NCBI GenBank assembly: GCA_944347775.1
Contig: CALVMT010000068.1
Coordinates: forward strand, 1 to 34,320
Direction of reading: 5' to 3'
DNA: 34,320 bases
Origin: an uncultured Clostridia bacterium
GTDB taxonomy: Bacteria; Bacillota; Clostridia; Christensenellales; Christensenellaceae
The notes below the pieces were generated by a model. That model was not told where the DNA came from, ran no database searches, and saw nothing but the letters and a program-made list of their open reading frames with translations. Positions 6,874 to 16,378 of the stretch are shown piece after piece (position 1 is the stretch's first letter; every line of letters starts with the position of its first letter). Both the position numbers and the translations under genes were made by a program.

Positions 6874-7726
6874 CCGCGCCCCCTTTCTGATGCATGTGCA
6901 ACAACTTATTTAAAATTTCTTTTAAATGACGCCTATCTACCACAATATCAATAAAACCTTTTTGCCGTACAAATTCTGCACGCTGAAAGTTTTCTGGAAG
7001 CTTTTGGCGCATTGTCTGCTCTATGACTCGTGGACCAGCAAACCCAATAAGCGCCCCTTTTTCTGCCAAAATAATATCTCCTTCCATTGCAAAACTAGCC
7101 GTAACACCACCTGTTGTCGGATTTTGCAAAACTGCAATATAGAGTAGCCCTGCCTGGCTATGCCGCTGTACTGCTCCGCTTACCTTTGCCATCTGCATTA
7201 GAGAAAGAATACCTTCCTGCATACGTGCACCTCCGGATAAACAGAACCCAACGACTGGTAGATGATGTTGAGTGGCATACTCAAACAACCGGGTAATTTT
7301 TTCTCCCGTAATGCTACCCATACTACCCATCATAAATTCGCTTTCCATAGCAAATAGAGCACAACTTATTCCGTCAACTTCCGCAATTCCTGTAATCACT
7401 GATTCTCTTTCTTTGCTTTTTTTCCTCGCAACGGAAAGTTTCTCTTTATATCCCGGAAATGCCAATAAATCCTGCGCTTCCATTTCTGCATCTAATTCTC
7501 TAAATGTATCGTCTTCTGCAATATTTAATAAACGAACCCGTGCAGGCATTTTCCAATAAAATTCACAAAAAGGGCATATATAATCGTTCTTTTTAATTTC
7601 TATCAACGGAAATTCTTTGCCGCATCCACTACACGTAAAAAGTTGCTCCTGCTGCTTGGAAGATTGATCATTACTTCCTTCCAATTGATTCTTTGGTCGA
7701 AGAAACAATTCTTTATTCAATACCAT
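6860..7726 (-). CDS. accD: Acetyl-CoA carboxylase carboxyltransferase, beta subunit
   Basis: Partner of AccA in the carboxyltransferase. An N-terminal zinc ribbon is complete: Cys32, Cys35, Cys51, Cys54 (TCSGCGKEF and ICPFCEFY), as expected for AccD. The catalytic half has SGGARMQEGILSLMQMAK and NPTTGGVTASFAM, the acyl-CoA binding and oxyanion regions, and GFAGPRVIEQT. The 288 residues are normal length. It starts inside the last codons of accC, with GGAGGG about 10 bases upstream, and overlaps accA at its end. Confidence 0.96.
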   Translation of the reverse strand: MVLNKELFLRPKNQLEGSNDQSSKQQEQLFTCSGCGKEFPLIEIKKNDYICPFCEFYWKMPARVRLLNIAEDDTFRELDAEMEAQDLLAFPGYKEKLSVARKKSKERESVITGIAEVDGISCALFAMESEFMMGSMGSITGEKITRLFEYATQHHLPVVGFCLSGGARMQEGILSLMQMAKVSGAVQRHSQAGLLYIAVLQNPTTGGVTASFAMEGDIILAEKGALIGFAGPRVIEQTMRQKLPENFQRAEFVRQKGFIDIVVDRRHLKEILNKLLHMHQKGGADGSI

Positions 7727-9080
7727 CGTTCAACAGCCCTCCAAAACTTTGATGAGTAAGGTAATCCGTTGCATACTCACCGCGTCTAAATTGCGGATCT
7801 GAGAGAATCTCAATTTGAAGTTCTCTATTTTGCTCTATTCCTCCAATAACCAATTCACATAATGCCGCTTGCATTTTGCGTATTGCTTCTTCACGGGTTC
7901 TTGCATGGACAATTAATTTACCAATCATTGAATCATAAAATGGCGGGATTGTATATCCTTGGTACAACGCTGTATCAAAACGCACCCAAGGGCCGCCCGG
8001 AATATGCAATAAAGAAATTTTTCCGCAGGAAGGCATAAAATGATTAGCTGGGTCTTCTGCATTAATTCGGCATTCAATTGCGTGACCACTAATTTGGATA
8101 TCCTGCTGTGAAAAATCCAACGGAATACCGGCAGCAATTCGAATTTGCCATTTAACCAAATCTATTCCCGTCACCATTTCTGTAACGGGATGCTCTACCT
8201 GCAAGCGAGTATTCATTTCCATAAAATAAAAATCGCCTTCTGTTGTCAGCAAAAACTCAATTGTACCCAAACTGACATAGTTCACTCCTTTAGCCGCCAG
8301 TGTTGCTATTCGTGTCATTTCATCACGACAAGCATCGTCTACTGCTGGGGAAGGAGATTCTTCCAGCAATTTTTGGTTTTTCCGCTGAATAGAACATTCT
8401 CGTTCACCAAGACAGACAACATTTCCGTATGCATCGCACATCAATTGCATTTCTACATGGCGTACAGGAGAAAAAAATTTTTCCATATATACACTGCCAT
8501 CACCAAAGGCTTTCTGCGCTTCCAGAGATGCCCCTAAAAAAGCCTGTTCCAACTCTTCCGGCCCAGATACTTTACGAATTCCTCTTCCGCCACCGCCCGC
8601 ACTGGCTTTAATCAGCAAAGGATATCCAATGCGTTTTGCGTTTTCCTGCGCTTCTTCTAATGTTGCCACGATTCCTTCGCTTCCCGGCACCACCGGCACA
8701 CCCAAAGAACGCATCAACCGCTTGGCAGCATCCTTGTTTCCCATCTTTTCAATAACTTCAGCTGAAGGTCCAATAAATACAAGACCGTTTTCAGCACAAA
8801 GACCGGCAAATTTTGCATTTTCTGAAAGCAAACCATATCCCGGATGGATTGCTTCACAACCAGTTAGCAATGCTGCAGAGAGGATCGCCTGCATGTTAAG
8901 ATAACTTTCTCCAACAGGTGCACCTCCAATACATACACTCTCGTCTGCCAAACTGACATGCAAAGCCTCGTTGTCTGCAACAGAATAGACGGCTACCGTA
9001 GTTATCCCCATTTCTTTACATGCTCGAATAATGCGTACGGCAATCTCACCGCGATTGGCAATTAAAATTTTAGAAAACAC
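7713..9080 (-). CDS. accC: Biotin carboxylase subunit of acetyl-CoA carboxylase
   Basis: It carboxylates the biotin on AccB using ATP and bicarbonate. The 455 residues contain the full ATP-grasp enzyme: N-terminal FSKILIANRGEIAVRI, the glycine-rich ATP loop KASAGGGGRGIR, ECSIQRKNQKLLEESPSP, and the active-site stretch EMNTRLQVEHPVTEM. The start is a GTG at 9080 with AAGGGG upstream; the N-terminus aligns with the family only from this codon. It lies 3 nt after fabZ and overlaps accD by 14 bases. Confidence 0.97.
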   Translation of the reverse strand: MFSKILIANRGEIAVRIIRACKEMGITTVAVYSVADNEALHVSLADESVCIGGAPVGESYLNMQAILSAALLTGCEAIHPGYGLLSENAKFAGLCAENGLVFIGPSAEVIEKMGNKDAAKRLMRSLGVPVVPGSEGIVATLEEAQENAKRIGYPLLIKASAGGGGRGIRKVSGPEELEQAFLGASLEAQKAFGDGSVYMEKFFSPVRHVEMQLMCDAYGNVVCLGERECSIQRKNQKLLEESPSPAVDDACRDEMTRIATLAAKGVNYVSLGTIEFLLTTEGDFYFMEMNTRLQVEHPVTEMVTGIDLVKWQIRIAAGIPLDFSQQDIQISGHAIECRINAEDPANHFMPSCGKISLLHIPGGPWVRFDTALYQGYTIPPFYDSMIGKLIVHARTREEAIRKMQAALCELVIGGIEQNRELQIEILSDPQFRRGEYATDYLTHQSFGGLLNDGIE

Positions 9081-9083
9081 AAT

Positions 9084-9506
9084 CTAACCCCTTCCCGGCA
9101 CAACTGCAAAAGAAAGATGCCCTTCACAAATCAAGGTACCATCTTCTTTTTCCGCTTTGCAGTTTGTAAAATAAAACGCTCCAATATTTCGCTCAACTTT
9201 TGCCGTTACATGAATAACATCTCCCGGTCTGGCCGATGATTTAAATTTTGCCTTTTCAATGCTTGTATAATAAGGTGTGTTACCAACCAATTTTTCCATC
9301 AGTAATGCAGCACACGACTGTGCCATAATTTCACATAAAATTACTCCAGGCACAACAGGATTTCCCGGGAAATGACCCTGCAAAAACCACTCATCACCAC
9401 GAACCTGATAAATACCATGTGCAACACCGTCTATCAATTCCACATTGTCAACCAATAGCATCGGTTCACGATGAGGCAAAATTCTCTTGAGTTCTTCTCT
9501 ATCCAT
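9084..9506 (-). CDS. fabZ: 3-hydroxyacyl-ACP dehydratase FabZ
   Basis: Removes water from 3-hydroxyacyl-ACP to give trans-2-enoyl-ACP. The 140-residue hot-dog-fold protein has the catalytic pair His45 and Glu59 in GHFPGNPVVPGVILCEIMAQ, and the N-terminal ILPHREPMLLVD of FabZ. As in other Clostridia it sits between accB and accC and is the only dehydratase gene of the cluster. There is no FabA-like isomerase here, so unsaturated fatty acids would need FabZ itself or another route. Confidence 0.96.
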   Translation of the reverse strand: MDREELKRILPHREPMLLVDNVELIDGVAHGIYQVRGDEWFLQGHFPGNPVVPGVILCEIMAQSCAALLMEKLVGNTPYYTSIEKAKFKSSARPGDVIHVTAKVERNIGAFYFTNCKAEKEDGTLICEGHLSFAVVPGRG

Positions 9507-9522
9507 TGATCATTTCCCTCTT

Positions 9523-9969
9523 TCAACAGATTTTAAAAATGGTCTGTCCAAATTCTACCACATCGCCATTATGTACACAAATATCTACAATTTCCCCATC
9601 TTTTTTTGCTGTAATCTCATTCATTAGCTTCATGGCTTCTATAATGCACAAAACATCCCCCTTTTTTACTTTACTCCCAACTTCTACAAAAGGTGCTGCA
9701 TCTGGAGAAGGTGCTTCATAAAATACGCCGACCATAGGGGACTTAATTTCTTCTACGTAATTAAAATCAATATTACTCTGTTGTGCTGTACTGAATGAAC
9801 CTGCTGTAGTTGGTATCACTTCTGCCGCGGGAACTATTGTATCCAAAACCTGTTGTCTTGCAGCCGGTCGACGAATACAAATACTCTCATCCTGTTGTGT
9901 AACGTTTATTTCCTCGAGTTGATATTCTTGCGCAATTTGCGCCAATTCTCTTATTTTTTCAATGTCCAT
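9523..9969 (-). CDS. accB: Biotin carboxyl carrier protein of acetyl-CoA carboxylase
   Basis: Carries biotin between AccC and AccA/AccD. The 148-residue form chosen here begins MDIEKIREL at 9969, because GAGG (9980-9977) lies seven bases before it; longer ATGs at 9975 and 9987 overlap the fabF stop and have poorer spacing. The C-terminal biotinyl domain (about 73-148) holds the [10 protein letters not shown] hairpin with Lys114 as the biotinylated residue. A flexible linker rich in Thr, Ala and Ser separates it from the N-terminal helix region. Confidence 0.95.
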   Translation of the reverse strand: MDIEKIRELAQIAQEYQLEEINVTQQDESICIRRPAARQQVLDTIVPAAEVIPTTAGSFSTAQQSNIDFNYVEEIKSPMVGVFYEAPSPDAAPFVEVGSKVKKGDVLCIIEAMKLMNEITAKKDGEIVDICVHNGDVVEFGQTIFKIC

Positions 9970-9971
9970 CC

Positions 9972-11219
9972 TCATACCTCGTTGCATTTACCAAAAGCAA
10001 TACAAGCATTATGACCGCCAAAACCCAAAGAGATAGAAAGAGCTAAATCAATTGTCTGCCATAAAGCTTTTCCCGGCACGTAATCCAAATCGCATTCAGG
10101 ATCAGGTTCCGCGTATCCAATTGTCGGAGGAATGACATTATTCTGCAAAGCCAATGCAATACAAATCGCCTCCGCTGCACCGGTTGCGCCCAGCATATGC
10201 CCTGTCATTGATTTCGTTGAGCTAATCTTCAACCTATGCGCTGTCTGTTCACCAAACGCCTTTTTTATCGCCAGTGTTTCGGTTTTATCATTAAGCTGTG
10301 TGCCTGTTCCATGTGCATTTATATAAATATTCATGTTACTGCCATCCCGCCAACCTGCTTGTTCAGCCGCCATACGGATTGCCCTTGCACTTTGCACGGC
10401 TTCGGGATCCGGAGCCGTCATGTGATATGCATCGCACGTATTGGCGTAACCAAGCACTTCACAAATAATTTGCGCGCCACGCTTTTTTGCATGCTCGTAA
10501 TCTTCCAAAAGCAAGGCTGCAGCACCTTCTCCCATAACAAACCCGCCTCTGCGCCGGTCAAAAGGAAGGCATGCCAATTTTGGATCCTCTGATAAGGAAA
10601 GTGCCATACAACTGGTAAATCCTGCTACGCCCATTTCATTAATTGCTGCTTCTGCACCTCCTGCTATAATCGCATCAGCCTGACCATGAGCAACAGCCAG
10701 ATATGCTTCTCCCACTGCCATTGTAGAAGTCGCACAAGCCGTAACGACCGGCAAACATGGACCATAAGCATGATACTTCATCGCAATATTCCCTGCAGCA
10801 ATATTTGAAATCATTTTAGGAATAAACATTGGGGAAACACGCCTCGGCCCTTGTTCCAGCAATTTTTGATGTTCCTGCATAAAAGTACTAATCCCTCCTA
10901 TGCCCGAACTCATATATACTCCAAAACGTTCTGAATCTATTTGCCCTAAAATATTACTTTGTTCTACTGCTTGCGATGCAGCGGCCTGCGCATACTGCGC
11001 ATATAGATCCGTACGGCGAATTTCTGTTCTATCCATTCCATATTGCGCGGGATCAAAATCTTTTACTTCTGCCGCCACCTTTGCTTTATAATTTGTTGTA
11101 TCAAATCGAGAAATCAAGTCTATACCACATTTCCCATTGATTAAACTATCGTAAAAGCTGTCAATGCTGTTTCCGATAGGAGAAATAATTCCCATTCCGG
11201 TAATAACAACTCTTCTCAT
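9972..11219 (-). CDS. fabF: Beta-ketoacyl-ACP synthase II
   Basis: Condenses malonyl-ACP with growing acyl-ACP. The 415-residue thiolase-fold enzyme has Cys162 in [15 protein letters not shown], the two histidines in [12 protein letters not shown] and [11 protein letters not shown], and the Lys of STKSMTGH. The length is normal for FabF. It is the only elongating ketoacyl synthase in the operon, so it should serve saturated and unsaturated chains. AAGGAG before the ATG and a 9-nt gap after fabG place it firmly in the operon. Confidence 0.97.
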   Translation of the reverse strand: MRRVVITGMGIISPIGNSIDSFYDSLINGKCGIDLISRFDTTNYKAKVAAEVKDFDPAQYGMDRTEIRRTDLYAQYAQAAASQAVEQSNILGQIDSERFGVYMSSGIGGISTFMQEHQKLLEQGPRRVSPMFIPKMISNIAAGNIAMKYHAYGPCLPVVTACATSTMAVGEAYLAVAHGQADAIIAGGAEAAINEMGVAGFTSCMALSLSEDPKLACLPFDRRRGGFVMGEGAAALLLEDYEHAKKRGAQIICEVLGYANTCDAYHMTAPDPEAVQSARAIRMAAEQAGWRDGSNMNIYINAHGTGTQLNDKTETLAIKKAFGEQTAHRLKISSTKSMTGHMLGATGAAEAICIALALQNNVIPPTIGYAEPDPECDLDYVPGKALWQTIDLALSISLGFGGHNACIAFGKCNEV

Positions 11220-11230
11220 CTCACTTCTCC

Positions 11231-11974
11231 TTACATGCTGATTCCGCCATCGATAGGAATAACAGCGCCCGTAATATATGCAGCCGCATCCGAGGCTAAA
11301 AAAAGGACTAGTTGCGCTACTTCTTCCGGCTTCCCAACTCGTTTGGCCGGAATATGCGCCACATATTCTTCTTTCAGTTTATCAGAAAGTTTACTTGTCA
11401 TATCTGTTTCAATAAAACCGGGAGCAATTGCATTTGCGGTTACTCCGCGCGCAGCCAATTCTTTAGCTACCGACTTTGTAAGCGCAATAATTCCCCCTTT
11501 TGAGGCTGCATAATTGGCTTGCCCGGCATTGCCCATTATGCCCATTACCGAGGAAAAATTGATAATCCGGCCATATCTGCGCCGCATCATATGCGCACTC
11601 AAATGGCGAATCATATTAAATGTTCCCTTTAAGTTCACATCAATCACGCGATCAAACTCATCTTCTTTCATGCGCATACATAAATTATCTGCTGTTATTC
11701 CCGCACAATTTACTAAAATGTCTACCTGACCAAACTCTTCTAAGATTTTTCCTATTGTGTGTTCACAGGCTGAAAAATCTGAAACATCACAAGCGTACGC
11801 CTTTACTTTTACTCCTTTTTGTGCTATCACTGCACAAGTTTGTTCTGCAGCTTGCACATTACCACCATAAAGAATAGCAATATTCGCCCCCTGCTCGGAT
11901 AATGCCAAAGCTACCGCCCTGCCAATACCCCGGGATCCTCCCGTAATCACTGCCGTTTTCGCATCCATCATCAT
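11231..11974 (-). CDS. fabG: 3-oxoacyl-ACP reductase FabG
   Basis: NADPH-dependent reduction of 3-oxoacyl-ACP. The short-chain dehydrogenase fold is complete: cofactor loop TGGSRGIGRA, NCAGITADNLCMRM, catalytic Ser142 in INFSSVMG, Tyr155 and Lys159 in QANYAASKGG, and the C-terminal ITGAVIPIDGGISM. The ATG at 11974 (MMMDAKTAVITGG, 247 residues) is preceded by AGGAGG (11990-11985) and starts 2 nt after the fabD stop. A longer frame to 12040 would add residues inside fabD that no FabG has. Confidence 0.96.
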   Translation of the reverse strand: MMMDAKTAVITGGSRGIGRAVALALSEQGANIAILYGGNVQAAEQTCAVIAQKGVKVKAYACDVSDFSACEHTIGKILEEFGQVDILVNCAGITADNLCMRMKEDEFDRVIDVNLKGTFNMIRHLSAHMMRRRYGRIINFSSVMGIMGNAGQANYAASKGGIIALTKSVAKELAARGVTANAIAPGFIETDMTSKLSDKLKEEYVAHIPAKRVGKPEEVAQLVLFLASDAAAYITGAVIPIDGGISM

Positions 11975-11976
11975 GC

Positions 11977-12900
11977 TTACTCTACCTCCTGTAGTTGCCG
12001 AGCTGCATCCTGTAGTGTCTGTATATCCTCTACCCGACAAGTAAAAATTTCAGGATCAATTTTTTGGATCAATCCCACCAAGGTCTTTCCTACCCCTACT
12101 TCAACCATATGAGTGCATCCCTCTTTACGCATTGTGCGAATCGTCTTTTCCCACTGCACCGGATTACTTACCTGAGCTGAAAGAGTATGACGAAAAGCTT
12201 CAGCAACATACGGCGTTGCGGTAAGATTTGCATAAACAGGTATATTAGGTTGAGTAACCTGCATGTTATCCAAAAAAGAATATAGTTTATCGGAAGCCTC
12301 TTTCATAAAAGGAGAGTGGAAGGCTCCGTTCACATTTAGACGTACAGCACGACCACCTGCTGTTTTTATCGCAGCTGAAAATGCATCAGCCTCTTTTAAT
12401 GCGACGGCGACAACAACTTGCCCAGGGCAGTTATAATTAACGGGATACGCTTCATTAAACTGCTCCGCAATTGCCTCTACATGCGCAGTTTCAAGCTTTA
12501 ACACGGCAAACATTGCTCCGGGATATTTTTCTGCACATTGCTGCATCACCTTTGCGCGATATAAAACTAACCGGAAGACCTCATCAAATGAAATCATCCC
12601 AGAAAAACAGACCGCAGCAACCTCGCCTAAAGAAAAACCTGCCATCATAGACACGGTAATATCCTGTTCCTGCAATGCATATGCTGCCGCAATATCTGTC
12701 AGAAAAACGCAAGGCTGCGTATTTATCGTCTGGGCAAGCACAGCCTTATCCGAATTGAAGCAGAGCTCCAAAATACCTGGTTGCAAAGCTTCAGCATGGT
12801 CAAAAACAGCTTTTGCAGCAGCAGAATTTTCATAAAGACTATGCCCCATTCCCGGATATTGCGCGCCCTGCCCTGAAAAAACAAATGCTATTTTACCCAT
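11977..12900 (-). CDS. fabD: Malonyl-CoA:ACP transacylase FabD
   Basis: Transfers malonyl from CoA to acyl carrier protein. The 307 residues show VFSGQGAQYPGMG, the nucleophile elbow GFSLGEVAA with Ser90, and His195 in NGAFHSPFM, the conserved Ser-His pair. Length is normal. It overlaps the end of fabK by 13 bases and has AAAGG upstream of its ATG. Confidence 0.96.
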   Translation of the reverse strand: MGKIAFVFSGQGAQYPGMGHSLYENSAAAKAVFDHAEALQPGILELCFNSDKAVLAQTINTQPCVFLTDIAAAYALQEQDITVSMMAGFSLGEVAAVCFSGMISFDEVFRLVLYRAKVMQQCAEKYPGAMFAVLKLETAHVEAIAEQFNEAYPVNYNCPGQVVVAVALKEADAFSAAIKTAGGRAVRLNVNGAFHSPFMKEASDKLYSFLDNMQVTQPNIPVYANLTATPYVAEAFRHTLSAQVSNPVQWEKTIRTMRKEGCTHMVEVGVGKTLVGLIQKIDPEIFTCRVEDIQTLQDAARQLQEVE

Positions 12901-13835
12901 GCAGACGCACCTTTTAATAATTGTTCTGCCTGTGAAACCATATCCAGAATAATTTGGCTCGCCGTTTTTTCTTCTTTAAGCATTCCGGAAATTTGTCCCG
13001 CCATAAAACTGCCTTTTTGCTCATCTCCTTCTTTAGCAGCCATGCGCAATGCACCTGTGCCAAATTTTTCAATTTCCTCATTAGAAATAGAAGAATCGTA
13101 TTCCATACGGAAAAATTCACGTGCAAAACTGTTTTTCAATACACGTACCGGATGCCCCAAACGTTTTCCAGTGACAATCGTATCAATATCTTTTGCTGCT
13201 ATTACGCGTTTTTTATAATTTTCATGCACATCACATTCTTTTGCAAGCAGGAAACAAGTTCCGCATTGTACACCTATCGCCCCCAACATAAAGGCAGCTG
13301 CCATTCCCCGACCATCGCCAATACCACCTGCAGCCAATACAGGAATTTTCACTGCATCGCAGACCTGCGGAACCAACGTCATGGTTGTCAGATCTCCTAC
13401 ATGGCCTCCGGATTCACCGCCCTCAGCAATTACTGCTGTTGCGCCGGCTCGTTCTACCATCTTTGCAATACCTGTAGAAGGAACAACGGGGATAACCTTT
13501 ACTCCGGCCTTAATCCATGCCGGCATAAATTTAGTAGGTAATCCGGCACCTGTTGTTACAACTTCCACCTTTTCTTCGCAGATAACCTGCGCTGCTTCCT
13601 GCGCATGCGGACTCATTAACATAACATTAACTCCAATCGGCTTATCAGTTAATTCACGCGCTTTTTTAATTTGCCCGCGCAGATAATCAGCATCAGCATT
13701 CATTGCTGAAATAATACCCAAACCTCCGGCATTAGAGACAGCAGCAGCCAGTTTAGCATCTGCAATCCAAGCCATACCACCCTGAAAAACAGGGTATTGA
13801 ATTCCTAACATTTTACAAATCGGACTATTCAGCAT
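12888..13835 (-). CDS. fabK: Flavin-dependent enoyl-ACP reductase II
   Basis: The last reduction of each elongation cycle, done here by the FMN-containing FabK rather than FabI. The 315-residue barrel has PVFQGGMAWIAD at the N-terminus, AEGGESGGHVG with the conserved His near the flavin, and AAGGIGDGRGMAAAFMLGA, the phosphate-binding region. FabK-only organisms are insensitive to the FabI inhibitor triclosan, by family knowledge. The start codon lies inside the acpP 3' end, an 11-base overlap. Confidence 0.95.
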   Translation of the reverse strand: MLNSPICKMLGIQYPVFQGGMAWIADAKLAAAVSNAGGLGIISAMNADADYLRGQIKKARELTDKPIGVNVMLMSPHAQEAAQVICEEKVEVVTTGAGLPTKFMPAWIKAGVKVIPVVPSTGIAKMVERAGATAVIAEGGESGGHVGDLTTMTLVPQVCDAVKIPVLAAGGIGDGRGMAAAFMLGAIGVQCGTCFLLAKECDVHENYKKRVIAAKDIDTIVTGKRLGHPVRVLKNSFAREFFRMEYDSSISNEEIEKFGTGALRMAAKEGDEQKGSFMAGQISGMLKEEKTASQIILDMVSQAEQLLKGASAWVK

Positions 13836-14061
13836 GATTCACCTGCTTCTCGACAAGTCTTACAACATCGCCGACTGTTTTTACTTCACCATCTAACTCA
13901 ATAGATATATTATTAAATGCATGCTCAATAGACATCATCAACTCTACTGTGTCTAGCGAGTCCAATTCAAGATCTTCCTGTAACAGAGAATCTTCCCGGA
14001 TATCCTTTACATCCATTTCCTTGTAGTCAGCAATCAAATTCGCAATTTTTTCAAAAAACAT
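13825..14061 (-). CDS. acpP: Acyl carrier protein
   Basis: The 78-residue carrier that holds the growing chain on phosphopantetheine. The attachment site is Ser35 in LELDSLDTVELM, and the protein is acidic and helical as expected. The ATG at 14061 follows GGGAGG; a longer frame to 14088 overlaps the fabH stop and lacks a ribosome site. Confidence 0.95.
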   Translation of the reverse strand: MFFEKIANLIADYKEMDVKDIREDSLLQEDLELDSLDTVELMMSIEHAFNNISIELDGEVKTVGDVVRLVEKQVNHAE

Positions 14062-14084
14062 CAATAAATCCTCCCAAAAAACAA

Positions 14085-15041
14085 TCATTTATTCCACTCG
14101 AGTACGCAAGCACCCGAAACAAAGCCAGCACCAAACGCATTCAGCAGCAACATATCTCCTCTTCTCAATTGCCCAGCATGATATAATTCGTCCATCAAAA
14201 GAGGAATGCTTGCTGAAGAAGTGTTTCCATAACGTTCAATATTGTGATTAAACTTATTTTCGGGCAAACCCAGTGTTTTACGAATAAAATCTATAATACG
14301 AATATTTGCCTGGTGCAAAAGAAAATGGTTTATTTTCTCTTTGGCTATTCCTGCAAGCTTTAATACTTTGCTGATATCTGCCTGTGCTGACGCAACAGCG
14401 TGTTTAAAAACTTTTTGACCTTCCATCTGTAAAGCAATTGGCTCTGTTTTTTCTTTAATAAAAGGGCTATTACCCGAACTGTTTTTTGCCAACAAACATG
14501 TTCCGTTGTCTTCGGTTCTGAGAAGAATAGCACGAAAATCGTCTCCCGCATCGGTCAATACAACTGCTGCAGCCGCATCTCCAAATAAAACGCAGGTTCG
14601 GCGGTCAGTCCAATCCACAATGCGCGACATGTTATCTGCACTGATTAGTAAAATCGTCTTTGCCTTTTTACTTTTTATATAGGCATCTGCCGCATCTAAT
14701 GCATATAAAAAGCCCGCACACGCACCATTAAGATCCATTGCCGGGCTGGGAATTTGCAGACTTTCCCGAACAATACACGCCAATGAAGGAGTAATAAAAG
14801 GTGATGTCGTGGTCGAGCACACAATAAGTTCAATAGAATCCGGGGTTAACCCTGCATCCGCTATTGCCTTTCTAGCCGCTTCTACTGCTAGTTGTTCAAA
14901 TTTTTCTTCAGTAATTACTCTCCTTTGCTTGATACCAGTTCTGGTCGTAATCCATTCATCACTGGTGTCTAAAAAACTGCTGAGCATTTCATTTGTTACA
15001 ATTTGCCGGGGGACCGCACTCCCGATGCCAGATATTCTCAT
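14085..15041 (-). CDS. fabH: Beta-ketoacyl-ACP synthase III
   Basis: Starts fatty-acid synthesis by joining an acyl-CoA primer with malonyl-ACP. In the 318-residue form that begins MRISGIGSAVP, Cys108 sits in DLNGACAGFLYAL; His and Asn of the triad are in FLLHQANIRIID and RYGNTSSASIP. The ATG at 15041 follows AAAGGAG by six bases. A longer frame reaches 15116, but its first codon falls at the predicted transcription start and has no ribosome site. First gene of the 12-gene operon. Confidence 0.96.
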   Translation of the reverse strand: MRISGIGSAVPRQIVTNEMLSSFLDTSDEWITTRTGIKQRRVITEEKFEQLAVEAARKAIADAGLTPDSIELIVCSTTTSPFITPSLACIVRESLQIPSPAMDLNGACAGFLYALDAADAYIKSKKAKTILLISADNMSRIVDWTDRRTCVLFGDAAAAVVLTDAGDDFRAILLRTEDNGTCLLAKNSSGNSPFIKEKTEPIALQMEGQKVFKHAVASAQADISKVLKLAGIAKEKINHFLLHQANIRIIDFIRKTLGLPENKFNHNIERYGNTSSASIPLLMDELYHAGQLRRGDMLLLNAFGAGFVSGACVLEWNK

Positions 15042-15098
15042 TATGAACTCCTTTGCAACTTTTCTTTTGAATTTGGTCAGCGCCTGATCCCGCGCATA

Positions 15099-15113
15099 GT
15101 TAATATAATTAAC
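15099..15113. promoter_or_regulatory. Inverted repeat at the start of the fatty-acid operon
   Basis: GTTAAT-ATA-ATTAAC, a perfect 6-3-6 inverted repeat, begins about 2 bp after the expected transcription start. Position and symmetry suit a repressor dimer. It does not match the FapR or FabT consensus sites as I know them. Confidence 0.5.
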
Positions 15114-15121
15114 CATTCGCT

Positions 15122-15150
15122 ATTCTAACAAGTTTGCCTGTAAATGTCAA
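15122..15150 (-). promoter_or_regulatory. Promoter of the fatty-acid operon
   Basis: On minus, TTGACA (15150-15145), a 17-bp spacer, and TAGAAT (15127-15122). A near-consensus vegetative promoter, with the fabH ribosome site about 65 bp downstream. Confidence 0.85.
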
Positions 15151-15267
15151 TATATAGGCGCCTTAGGGTTTTATTTTTACAAAAAAACATAGTATTATTA
15201 TGATAGAGTATCGTATATTTTCCTTTATTTATATCATTAATTACAAGAAAATCCAATAAAATTCAGT

Positions 15268-16236
15268 TTACGAGTTTGAATCATCCTGTTTAAATTTTCT
15301 CTGATTCCAATTAAATAGTTGTTGCGCAATATCTGCAAAAATCTTCTCTTTTCCCCGTTCATTCAATATTTCATGCCTCAACCCAGGATAAAGTTTTGCC
15401 TGTACAAACGGATATCCCTGTTTTTTTAAAAAAGAGGCCGATCGAATAAAATTTTTATCACTGCCCTTACAAGGATCCTCTTTACCCGAGATAAACCAAA
15501 TTCGTAAATCAGGGTTATGATGTTGCCATCCTTTAACAGAATATGCTTCATTCATCAGATCAAATAAATTAATAAATCCATTTATCGTAAACGAAAAACC
15601 ACAGAGTGGGTCGTTTATATAGGTATGAACAACCTCCTGATCACTACATATCCAATCAAATACCGAACCGGCATTTTTAACACTTTTTACAAAAGGCCCA
15701 AAAGACAATATATTCAACAATTTGCTTCGATAGTGATCTCCTTTGTTCTTTTCTATTCGTCTTGCTAACCATCGACCAAAGCGATTCCCTGGATTATAAC
15801 TTGGGCTGCCGCATATGATCAGTCCATCCAGATCTGCATCATACTGTTTAATATACACCCTCGCGGCCAAAGATCCCATACTATGTCCTAACAAATAGAA
15901 GGGCATTTTTCCTTGTTCCTGATCATACCATAATTTCAACATCTGTGTTACCTGATGCATATCTTCTACTAATGCATACGCTCCGTGATCATAAAAATAC
16001 CCTAAATCTTCTTTAGAGCGCACACTTTCACCATGCCCGCGATGATCATAAACAGCAACAATAAAACCGCGTTCAGCTAAATAAGCCATTAATGCTTCAT
16101 ATCGTTCTTTATGTTCTGCCATACCGTGTGCAATCTGTAAAATACCTATAGCTTCCTGTTCCTCGGGTAATGCGATTTGCAGGCGCAAGGGCAATGCATC
16201 CTGTTTGGAGCAAATTTCTCTATATTCAAAAACCAT
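15268..16236 (-). CDS. Lysophospholipase / monoacylglycerol-lipase-like hydrolase
   Basis: A 322-residue alpha/beta hydrolase of the serine-aminopeptidase S33 or lysophospholipase group (PldB/YtpA-like). It has QIAHGMAEHKERY with the oxyanion HG, VAVYDHRGHGES, the nucleophile elbow LLGHSMGSLAAR, and late SGKEDPCKGS and PGLRHEI for the Asp and His. No signal peptide. It may recycle monoacyl lipids, which would fit its place just upstream of the fatty-acid operon, but it has no strong ribosome site and the operon has its own promoter between, so a shared role is only a suggestion. Confidence 0.8.
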   Translation of the reverse strand: MVFEYREICSKQDALPLRLQIALPEEQEAIGILQIAHGMAEHKERYEALMAYLAERGFIVAVYDHRGHGESVRSKEDLGYFYDHGAYALVEDMHQVTQMLKLWYDQEQGKMPFYLLGHSMGSLAARVYIKQYDADLDGLIICGSPSYNPGNRFGRWLARRIEKNKGDHYRSKLLNILSFGPFVKSVKNAGSVFDWICSDQEVVHTYINDPLCGFSFTINGFINLFDLMNEAYSVKGWQHHNPDLRIWFISGKEDPCKGSDKNFIRSASFLKKQGYPFVQAKLYPGLRHEILNERGKEKIFADIAQQLFNWNQRKFKQDDSNS

Positions 16237-16334
16237 ACTATACCATCTTCATAAATTCGTCAGACAGAGTCATTTTTATGATCATAACACAAAAATAAGG
16301 AGAAAGTTTTTCCTTTTTCATAAAAATTTTGTAA

Positions 16335-16363
16335 ATAAAAAGACGGTTGCTAAACAGCCGCCT
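16335..16363 (-). terminator. Terminator after the rubredoxin gene
   Basis: On minus, GGCGGCTG-tttag-CAACCGTC with one mismatch and one G-T pair, followed by TTTTTATTT. It lies 16 nt beyond the rubredoxin stop and ends the nrdD-nrdG-rubredoxin unit. Confidence 0.75.
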
Positions 16364-16378
16364 TTTTACTCACTAATT

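Noticed and set aside
15042-15116. Longer fabH start giving a 25-residue N-terminal extension
   Set aside because: The first codon would coincide with the predicted transcription start, has no ribosome site, and covers the inverted repeat; AAAGGAG precedes the internal ATG at 15041.
16276-16287. TTATGATCATAA palindrome upstream of the lipase-like gene
   Set aside because: Twelve-base AT-rich palindromes arise by chance, and no good promoter could be placed around it.
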